Source of the DNA: JALYTZ01 sp036559125
Lineage (GTDB): Bacteria; Vulcanimicrobiota; Vulcanimicrobiia; Vulcanimicrobiales; Vulcanimicrobiaceae
NCBI GenBank assembly: GCA_036559125.1
Contig: DATBTT010000013.1
Location: 1-11,439 of the forward strand
Length of the DNA stretch: 11,439 bases
Direction of reading: 5' to 3'
Numbering within the stretch: position 1 is the stretch's first letter; each line of letters opens with the position of its first letter. This document shows positions 1 to 4,446 of this stretch, piece after piece. The notes under the pieces are model-generated. The model did no database searches, was not told the DNA's origin, and worked only from the letters and a program-made list of their open reading frames with translations. The position numbers and the translations under genes were made by a program.

Positions 1-108
1 GTCTCGGCAACGGTCTTGACCGTGCTGATGGTCGTGGGCATCGGGCTGTTCACGTGGATTTGCGACCAACTTTTCGGCCTGCTCTTTTCGGCGATTCACC
101 CGCAGTAA
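1..108 (+). CDS. secE: Preprotein translocase subunit SecE, C-terminal end (5' end outside window)
   Basis: The reading frame is open from base 1 to a TAA at 106-108 and gives 35 residues. They form one hydrophobic helix (VLTVLMVVGIGLFTWICDQ) followed by a short tail ending in HPQ. This is what the single conserved C-terminal membrane helix of bacterial SecE looks like; SecE is the small subunit that clamps SecY in the translocon. The assignment rests mainly on position: the frame ends 7 nt before nusG, and secE-nusG is one of the most conserved gene pairs in bacteria. The N-terminal part is outside the window, so length and start cannot be judged. Confidence 0.85.
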   Translation, partial: VSATVLTVLMVVGIGLFTWICDQLFGLLFSAIHPQ

Positions 109-115
109 GCATCGT

Positions 116-838
116 ATGGAATTCACGCACGTGGAACAAACTCACGACGACGACGTCGAGATCACGACGCCGGAGCACGAATCGGAAGCGCAGGCGCTGA
201 CCGAATCGGCCGGTTCGAACGACCTCGAAGCTGCCGCCGAGATCGCCGACGCTCTCGAGGGCGAGCCGGCCGAACGGCGGGCACCCCCGGTTAGCGCCAA
301 AGACGCGCGCAAGCAGTGGTACGTCATTCACACGTACTCGGGCTACGAGAACAAGGTCAAGGCGAATCTCGAGCGACGCATCCATTCCATGAACATGCAA
401 GACAAGATTTTTCGCGTGCTCGTGCCGATGGAAGACGAAGTCGAGTTCAAGGACGGCAAGCGCAAGATCACGCCGAAAAAAGTATTTCCCGGCTACGTGC
501 TCGTCGAGATGGACATGGACGACCAGTCCTGGTACGTCGTTCGCAACACGTCGGGCGTGACGGGATTCGTCGGCAGCCCCGGTGCGGGCGAGAAGCCGGT
601 GCCGTTGCAAGACAAAGAAGTCAAGACGATCCTCAAGCAGATGGGTATCGAAACGCCCAAGCTCAAGATCGATTTCAAGAAGGGCGATCGCGTCAAGGTC
701 ACGTCGGGCCCGTTCTTCGACTTTACCGGCATCGTGGACGAGATCCAGCCCGAAAAGGAGAAAGTGCGCGCGCTCATCTCGATCTTCGGTCGCGAAACGC
801 CGGTCGAACTTGAGTTCTATCAAATCGAAAAAGTCTAG
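116..838 (+). CDS. nusG: Transcription termination/antitermination factor NusG
   Basis: The 240-residue product binds RNA polymerase and links it to Rho or the leading ribosome. From about residue 66 it follows the family closely. The NGN domain starts with KQWYVIHTYSGYENKVKANL and contains the hallmark VFPGYVLVEM (123-132) and a segment like the usual V.GFVG (148-153). A linker leads to a C-terminal KOW domain (about 188-240) with the motif GDRVKVTSGPF. The ATG at 116 is the first start after secE; no clear Shine-Dalgarno sequence is seen, so translation may depend on secE. Typical NusG is about 175-180 residues. The extra 60 or so N-terminal residues are rich in Glu, Asp and Ala and probably disordered. 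A later start is possible, but no other Met occurs before the core. The gene is probably co-transcribed with secE and the VOC gene. Confidence 0.97.
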   Translation: MEFTHVEQTHDDDVEITTPEHESEAQALTESAGSNDLEAAAEIADALEGEPAERRAPPVSAKDARKQWYVIHTYSGYENKVKANLERRIHSMNMQDKIFRVLVPMEDEVEFKDGKRKITPKKVFPGYVLVEMDMDDQSWYVVRNTSGVTGFVGSPGAGEKPVPLQDKEVKTILKQMGIETPKLKIDFKKGDRVKVTSGPFFDFTGIVDEIQPEKEKVRALISIFGRETPVELEFYQIEKV

Positions 839-841
839 ACG

Positions 842-1222
842 GTGTATATCTCGACCTTGAGTTTGTTCGTCAACGACACGGATCGCGCGGTTGTGTTCTT
901 CACCGAGAAGTTGGGCTGGGAACTGCGACAGAACGAACAGATGGGCGAGAATATGCGATGGGTAACGGTGGCGCCGCCGAACGAACGCACGGCATTCGTG
1001 CTCGTGAAGGGCTTCGCCAACTGGTCGCAAGAGAAAGTCGGCGGTTGGGCCGGCGTGGTGATCGAGGTCGACGACGTATTTGCAGCGCACAAAGAATGGA
1101 GCGCGCGCGGCGTCGAGTTCACCGAGGTGCCCAGCGTGCAGTTCTACGGGGGCTGGGCGCAATTCAAGGACTCGGAAGGTAACGAGCTCGGATTGCACAG
1201 CCAGGCACCCGCGAACAAATAG
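842..1222 (+). CDS. VOC (glyoxalase/bleomycin-resistance fold) family protein
   Basis: A GTG start three bases after the nusG stop gives 126 residues. The protein shows the beta-alpha-beta-beta-beta pattern of a VOC domain: LSLFVNDTDRAVVFFTEKLGWEL at the N-terminus, then VVIEVDDVFAAHKEWSARGV, and the closing GGWAQFKDSEGNELGLHS (103-120). VOC proteins include lyases, dioxygenases and resistance proteins that bind a divalent metal. Here the usual first metal ligand, a His in strand 1 (around residues 4-5), is replaced by Ser/Thr, although the Glu of NELGL (115) is kept. A standard glyoxalase I activity is therefore doubtful and the substrate is unknown. The tight spacing argues for translational coupling to nusG. 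The gene is not part of the usual nusG-rplK arrangement, so it looks like a lineage-specific insertion into the operon. Confidence 0.85.
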   Translation: MYISTLSLFVNDTDRAVVFFTEKLGWELRQNEQMGENMRWVTVAPPNERTAFVLVKGFANWSQEKVGGWAGVVIEVDDVFAAHKEWSARGVEFTEVPSVQFYGGWAQFKDSEGNELGLHSQAPANK

Positions 1223-1236
1223 CGCAAACGTTTGGC

Positions 1237-1299
1237 CCGGACGCCAACCCCCGCGTCCGGCAGCCGTTTCATCACTTGGGGGAAGAAGCGAAACGCTTC
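1237..1299 (+). promoter_or_regulatory. Two hairpins in the rplK leader, possible L1 control region
   Basis: The 91 nt between the VOC gene and rplK contain two perfect inverted repeats. One pairs CCGGACGC (1237-1244) with GCGTCCGG (1253-1260) around an 8-nt loop. The other pairs GAAGCG (1285-1290) with CGCTTC (1294-1299) around AAA, directly upstream of the Shine-Dalgarno sequence (TAGGAAG, 1302-1308). Neither is followed by a T-run, so they are not intrinsic terminators. In many bacteria ribosomal protein L1 represses rplKA by binding this leader. That these hairpins are such a site is inference from position only. Confidence 0.35.
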
Positions 1300-1313
1300 G
1301 TTAGGAAGACGAC

Positions 1314-1739
1314 ATGGCAAAAAAAGTCGTAACCAAAATCGGGCTGCAGATTCCGGCCGGCAAGGCGACGCCGGCACCGCCGATCGGTCCGGCCCTCGGA
1401 CCGTACAGCTTGAACATCATGGACTTCTGCAAGCAGTACAACGAACGTACGTCCTCGCAGGCGGGCATGATCATTCCGGTCGAGATTACCGTTTTCGACG
1501 ACCGCACGTTTACGTTCATCACCAAGACGCCTCCGGCGTCGTTCCTCATAAAGCAAGCGCTCAAGATCGAGTCCGGTTCGAAAGAGCCCAACCGCAATAA
1601 GGTGGGCAAGTTGAGCCAAGCGCAGCTCGAGGAAATCGCGAAGACGAAGATGCCGGATATCAACGCGAACGACATGGACGCCGCGAAACTGATTATCGCC
1701 GGCACCGCGCGTTCGATGGGCGTGGAGGTGGAAGCGTAA
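1314..1739 (+). CDS. rplK: 50S ribosomal protein L11
   Basis: L11 binds 23S rRNA in the GTPase-associated centre and is needed for factor turnover. The 141-residue product has the normal family length. It has the N-terminal domain (GLQIPAGKATPAPPIGPALG), the RNA-binding C-terminal domain (KVGKLSQAQLEEIAKTKMPDIN) and the closing GTARSMGVEV. The ATG at 1314 follows a TAGGAAG ribosome-binding site. The stretch after PALG reads PYSLNIMDF where most bacteria have QHGVNIM.F; this lies close to the region that contacts thiostrepton-class antibiotics. The TAA stop shares its last A with the ATG of rplA, so the two genes are translationally coupled. Confidence 0.98.
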   Translation: MAKKVVTKIGLQIPAGKATPAPPIGPALGPYSLNIMDFCKQYNERTSSQAGMIIPVEITVFDDRTFTFITKTPPASFLIKQALKIESGSKEPNRNKVGKLSQAQLEEIAKTKMPDINANDMDAAKLIIAGTARSMGVEVEA

Positions 1740-2446
1740 TGTCACGTTTTCATGGAAAACGCTTCCGCAAAGTCGCGGAGACGTTCGATCGTAAGCAGCT
1801 CTTCGGCGCGGCCGAAGCGATCACGCTCGTGAAGAAGAATGCGAACGCGAAATTCGACGAAACCGTCGAAGCGCACATCCGCTTGGGCGTCGACCCGAAA
1901 AAGAGCGACCAAAACGTGCGTGGCACGGTGCTCTTGCCGCACGGCACGGGCCGTACCGTCCGCGTCATTGCGTTTGCCAAGGGTGATAAGGCTCGGGAGG
2001 CGGAAGCCGCCGGCGCCGATTTCGTCGGCGAGCAGGACCTCATCGATAAGGTCAAAGGCGGATTCGCCGATTTCGACGTTGCGGTTGCGACGCCGGACAT
2101 GATGGCGGCCGTCGGTAAGGAGCTGGGCCGCGTACTCGCGCAAAAGATGCCGAATCCGAAATCGGGCACGGTCTCCGCGAACATCGGTTCGGCAATCAAA
2201 GACATCAAGGCCGGTAAGGTCGAGTACCGTCTCGACAAGACGGGCATCGTTCACACCATCGTCGGTAAGGCAAGTTTCGGCGAGGAACAACTCACCGAGA
2301 ACGTCGCGGTGTTGCTCGACGCAATCATTCGCGCAAAGCCCTCGGCCGCCAAAGGCACGTACCTGCGCAGCATCACGCTGACCAGCACCATGGGCCCCGG
2401 TGTCAAAGTCGATCCCAACCGCGTACGCCCCCAAGTAAACGCCTAA
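1739..2446 (+). CDS. rplA: 50S ribosomal protein L1
   Basis: L1 forms the mobile L1 stalk of the large subunit and moves E-site tRNA out; in many bacteria it also represses its own operon by binding the rplKA mRNA. The product is 235 residues, the usual length. It carries the family landmarks GTVLLPHGTGRTVRV (61-75), LGRVLAQKMPNPKSGTV and the C-terminal LTSTMGPGVKVDPN. Its ATG overlaps the rplK stop by one base (TAATG). Translation stops at 2444-2446. A large imperfect hairpin formed by the first two repeat elements begins two bases later, so transcription or mRNA processing may change at this point before rplJ. Confidence 0.98.
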   Translation: MSRFHGKRFRKVAETFDRKQLFGAAEAITLVKKNANAKFDETVEAHIRLGVDPKKSDQNVRGTVLLPHGTGRTVRVIAFAKGDKAREAEAAGADFVGEQDLIDKVKGGFADFDVAVATPDMMAAVGKELGRVLAQKMPNPKSGTVSANIGSAIKDIKAGKVEYRLDKTGIVHTIVGKASFGEEQLTENVAVLLDAIIRAKPSAAKGTYLRSITLTSTMGPGVKVDPNRVRPQVNA

Positions 2447-2447
2447 C

Positions 2448-2675
2448 TCATCCTGAGCCTGTTGAGGGGCCGTCCTTCGACAAGCTCAGGATGACGGGGA
2501 ACGGGCTTGGGGTGACACAGTCAGCATGACGGTCCTTCGACAAGCTCAGGATGACGGGTCCTTCGACAGGCTCAGGATGACGGGTCCTTCGACAGGCTCA
2601 GGATGGCGGGTCCTTCGACAGGCTCAGGATGACGGAGGACGGGGTGATGTTGTCACCCTGAGCTTGTCGAAGGGT
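2448..2675. repeat. Cluster of seven dispersed inverted-repeat elements (CCTTCGACAAGCTCAGGATGAC type)
   Basis: Seven copies of one element lie in 228 bp between rplA and rplJ. Five are in the orientation TCCTTCGACA(A/G)GCTCAGGATGAC, starting at 2473, 2533, 2559, 2585 and 2611. Two are inverted: a degenerate one at 2448-2468 and a good one at 2652-2674. The copies at 2533, 2559, 2585 and 2611 are exact 26-bp tandem units with only a few substitutions. The first inverted copy pairs with the second copy (2474-2494) over 21 positions with two G-U pairs and one mismatch around a 5-nt loop. The last pair can fold in the same way around a longer loop. Such elements are dispersed intergenic repeats in several unrelated bacterial lineages (from memory). 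They may act as terminators or mRNA stabilisers. Apparent short reading frames here (peptides such as RQAQDDG or LSLSKG) are products of the repeat, not genes. Confidence 0.93.
2533..2636 (+). repeat. Four exact 26-bp tandem units within the repeat cluster
   Basis: Units start at 2533, 2559, 2585 and 2611, each 26 bp long. The first has CAAGCTC and the other three CAGGCTC; the third has GGATGGC for GGATGAC, and the last ends in GGA instead of GGG. The exact period, with few differences, points to recent duplication by slippage or unequal crossover. Copy number is likely to vary between strains. Confidence 0.9.
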
Positions 2676-2688
2676 CGCACCAAGGTGC

Positions 2689-2717
2689 TTGCGTCTCGGG
2701 CGGGGCTTTGGTATCAT
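2689..2717 (+). promoter_or_regulatory. Sigma-70-like promoter for rplJL
   Basis: TTGCGT (2689-2694) and TATCAT (2712-2717) are separated by 17 bp, and TGG directly before the -10 gives an extended -10. Transcription would start near 2722-2725, about 180 nt before rplJ. The -10 matches the consensus at five of six positions, the -35 only at three. The -10 overlaps one possible outer helix of the L10-type leader, so an RNA started here would carry the leader core but not that helix. Confidence 0.5.
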
Positions 2718-2807
2718 GAGCGACGGCTCCGAAGACCGTAGGCCGCCGGTTCCCGTTGAGGGATTCGGCGTTAATGCTCGCCAGGGCACCTACCGAGGAC
2801 GTGATAC
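2711..2807 (+). ncRNA. L10-type leader RNA of the rplJL mRNA
   Basis: The segment has the conserved signature of the ribosomal protein L10 leader: CCGAAGACCGTAGG (2729-2742) facing CACCTACCGAGG (2787-2798). GTAGG (2738-2742) pairs with CCTAC (2789-2793). Inside are two arms: CGCCG (2744-2748) with CGGCG (2766-2770), extended by TCCC/GGGA, and GCTC (2776-2779) with GGGC (2784-2787). The purine-rich sequence flanking the GTAGG helix is the family's kink-turn-like L10-binding element. Two outer helices are possible: GTATCATG (2711-2718) with CGTGATAC (2800-2807), eight pairs with one G-U, or ACG plus TCC (2723-2730) with GGACGT (2797-2802). The L10-L12 complex binds such leaders and lowers expression of its own operon. 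Confidence 0.85.
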
Positions 2808-2859
2808 AGGACGCTAACGCTCCGACGATGTCGTCGAAACGATTGGCGAAACTCGTATG

Positions 2860-2890
2860 GCGCTCTCCGGACGGATGGAGCGCTTTTCTT
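2860..2890 (+). terminator. Attenuator-like intrinsic hairpin before rplJ
   Basis: GCGCTC (2860-2865) pairs with GAGCGC (2878-2883). The helix continues as TCC/GGA with a two-base bulge and a GGAC loop, and TTTTCTT follows. It lies only 15 nt before the rplJ ATG and downstream of the L10-type leader. It is therefore placed to act as a conditional terminator; the Bacillus subtilis rplJL operon is controlled by L10-dependent attenuation of this kind. Possible competing partners are CGCTCC (2818-2823) for GGAGCG (2877-2882) and GAGCG (2718-2722) for CGCTC (2861-2865). A small hairpin CGACG/CGTCG (2823-2836) lies between leader and terminator. Confidence 0.7.
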
Positions 2891-2905
2891 ATTTAAGGAC
2901 AACGT

Positions 2906-3439
2906 ATGCCAACCGCTAAAAAAGAGACCGCGGTTGCGGAACTGAAAGGCCGGCTCGAAGAGTCCGACAATCTGTTCTTCACCAATTATGCGGGCCTGAC
3001 CGTCGAAGCAATTACGAAACTCCGTGGCGAGTTGCGTAAAGACGGCAGCAGCTACGCGGTCGTCAAGAATACATTATTTTCGATTGCCGCGGGCGACGAG
3101 CTCGCCAAGCAGGTCGAACAGTTCCTTGCCGGTCCGACCGGCATCGTTTTCGCCGGCGAAGATCCGGTCGCGCCTGCAAAAGCGCTCAAGACCTTCGCGG
3201 ATGAATACAAGGCGCTTGAAATCAAAGCCGCCTACATCGACGGCAAACTCGTCGATGCTGCGCAGGTACTGGCGCTTGCCGCACTACCCCCGAAGACCGA
3301 ACTGATCGCCAAGATGATCGGTTCGCTCGCCAGCCCGCTTCGTGGACTCGTTACCGTCCTGTCGGGCAATCAAAGCGGACTCGTCCGCGCACTCAACGCG
3401 ATCCGCGAGCAAAAAGAAGCCGCGGGTTCGAACGCCTAA
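2906..3439 (+). CDS. rplJ: 50S ribosomal protein L10
   Basis: L10 is the base of the ribosomal stalk: it binds 23S rRNA near L11 and carries the L7/L12 dimers on its C-terminal helix. The 177-residue product has the normal length. Family features are the N-terminal segment KKETAVAELKGRLEESDNLF, then GLTVEAITKLRGELRK with the following VVKNTL (54-59), GPTGIVFAGEDPVAPAKALK, and a C-terminal region rich in Leu and Ala that ends in a helix suitable for L12. The ATG at 2906 follows AAGGA (2895-2899) with a 6-nt spacer. The gene is preceded by its own leader RNA and attenuator-like hairpin and is followed 15 nt later by rplL, so the two form one unit. Confidence 0.98.
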   Translation: MPTAKKETAVAELKGRLEESDNLFFTNYAGLTVEAITKLRGELRKDGSSYAVVKNTLFSIAAGDELAKQVEQFLAGPTGIVFAGEDPVAPAKALKTFADEYKALEIKAAYIDGKLVDAAQVLALAALPPKTELIAKMIGSLASPLRGLVTVLSGNQSGLVRALNAIREQKEAAGSNA

Positions 3440-3454
3440 AGGAGTTCACGTATA

Positions 3455-3829
3455 ATGGCAGTTCCCGAAGTCATCGACCAAATCGACAAGCTCACCGTCC
3501 TCGAACTGGCAGACCTGGTCAAGCAGCTCGAAGATAAGTACGGCGTTTCCGCCGCCGCCCCGGCCATGATGATGGCCCCGGGTGCGGGCGCGGGCGCGGC
3601 CGCTCCGGCTGCGGAGAAGACCGAATTCGATGTCGTTCTCGCTGCGGCGGGCGCGGAGAAAATCAAAGTCATCAAAGCGGTTCGCGAGATCACGAGCCTG
3701 GGTCTGACCGAAGCCAAGACCTTCGTTGAAAGCGCGCCGAAGGCCGTCAAAGAAGGCGTCAGCAAAGACGAAGCCGAGAGCGTCAAGAAGAAGCTCGAAG
3801 AAGCCGGCGCGACGGTCGAAATCAAGTAA
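3455..3829 (+). CDS. rplL: 50S ribosomal protein L7/L12
   Basis: L7/L12 is the multi-copy stalk protein that recruits translational GTPases. The product has 124 residues, as usual. The N-terminal dimerisation domain (about 1-33) has KLTVLELADLVKQLEDKYGV. An Ala/Gly/Pro/Met-rich hinge follows (about 34-54), then the conserved C-terminal domain with EKTEFDVVLAAAGAEKIKVI and the factor-binding stretch REITSLGLTEAK. A strong AAAGGAG (3438-3444) overlaps the rplJ stop and sits 10 nt before the ATG, which fits the high L12 output the stalk needs. An intrinsic terminator begins 26 nt after the stop, and rpoB is not next in line. Confidence 0.98.
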   Translation: MAVPEVIDQIDKLTVLELADLVKQLEDKYGVSAAAPAMMMAPGAGAGAAAPAAEKTEFDVVLAAAGAEKIKVIKAVREITSLGLTEAKTFVESAPKAVKEGVSKDEAESVKKKLEEAGATVEIK

Positions 3830-3854
3830 CTCGTCCGCGCGGCATCGAAACCCG

Positions 3855-3888
3855 GGGAGTGCGTCATACGACGCGCTCCCTTTTCTTT
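3855..3888 (+). terminator. Intrinsic terminator of rplJL
   Basis: GGGAGTGCGTC (3855-3865) pairs with GACGCGCTCCC (3870-3880) over 11 positions, including one G-U, around an ATAC loop. TTTTCTTT follows. It is the strongest terminator in the window and marks the end of the ribosomal protein block. The SD of the next gene begins two bases after the T-run, so that gene either relies on read-through or has a promoter I cannot see. Confidence 0.93.
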
Positions 3889-3899
3889 GAGGAGGATCG

Positions 3900-4433
3900 A
3901 TGCATCCATCTGCCGGTTCCCCGCAGTACGGCGCGAATGCCGTCATTCTCGTCATCGTCGTCGCAATGCTGGTATGGCGCAACCTGCGGCCGCAAAAGAT
4001 CAGCGTCGGACGACTATTCGTCACGCCGATCTTGCTCGCGATCGTCGTGGTATTCTCCATCTATGGGACGCAAAGCGTATTCCCAATTCCACCTTGGCAA
4101 ATTGCAATCGCGTTAATCGTCGGCGTATTGGCAGGCATACCGGTCGGCCTCTTGCGCGGCCATCACAGCCGCGTGCGCGCGACGGAGCGGCGCAACGTGA
4201 TGCTCCTCGACGCTTCGTGGCAAACGATGGCGATCTATCTCGGCGCATTTTTGGTGCGATACTTGCTGCGCCTGGCTTTCCCACCGTTCAGTCCCGCCGG
4301 CGCTGCCATCGGCGACGGGGTTCTCGCATTCGCCGCTGCAATGCTGATCGTGTCGTACTACGCGATCTACACGAAATACAAGGCGCTTGAGGGCGCGACG
4401 CTCGTCGAAACGCCGGCACCTCAAGCGCGCTAG
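3900..4433 (+). CDS. CcdC/DUF1453-like integral membrane protein
   Basis: The 177-residue product has about five hydrophobic segments (roughly 13-27, 39-57, 67-85, 109-125 and 138-157) and short charged loops. The loop after the third helix, GIPVGLLRGHHSRVR (79-93), and the WQTMAIYLGAFLVRYLLR segment resemble the DUF1453/CcdC family, which is named from a cytochrome c biogenesis gene neighbourhood in Bacillus. No catalytic motif is seen and the function is unknown. The ATG at 3900 follows AGGAGG (3890-3895) at good spacing. The gene lies alone behind the rplJL terminator and converges with the M13 peptidase gene, whose stop is 13 nt away. The family call is from pattern only; a different small membrane family is possible. 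Confidence 0.6.
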   Translation: MHPSAGSPQYGANAVILVIVVAMLVWRNLRPQKISVGRLFVTPILLAIVVVFSIYGTQSVFPIPPWQIAIALIVGVLAGIPVGLLRGHHSRVRATERRNVMLLDASWQTMAIYLGAFLVRYLLRLAFPPFSPAGAAIGDGVLAFAAAMLIVSYYAIYTKYKALEGATLVETPAPQAR

Positions 4434-4446
4434 GGTCGAACCTCTC

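Noticed and set aside
50..1198. 382-residue - strand reading frame across nusG and the VOC gene
   Set aside because: It is the antisense shadow of two well-supported genes in high-GC DNA and has no recognisable domain.
1742..2434. 230-residue - strand frame opposite rplA
   Set aside because: The sequence is a His/Arg-rich shadow of the L1 gene, with no conserved motif.
2448..2675. CRISPR array
   Set aside because: The period is only 26 bp with a 23-bp repeat, leaving no unique spacers. Copies occur in both orientations, and there are no cas genes.
2526..2741. 71-residue + strand reading frame in the rplA-rplJ gap
   Set aside because: It is the translation of the tandem repeat (repeated RQAQDDG/DRLRMTG-like peptides) and runs on into the leader RNA. 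It has no family features or ribosome-binding site.
2598..2789. 63-residue - strand reading frame over the repeats and leader
   Set aside because: It reads the same repeat in reverse and ends in the familiar SLSKD peptide; its start lies inside the L10-type leader.
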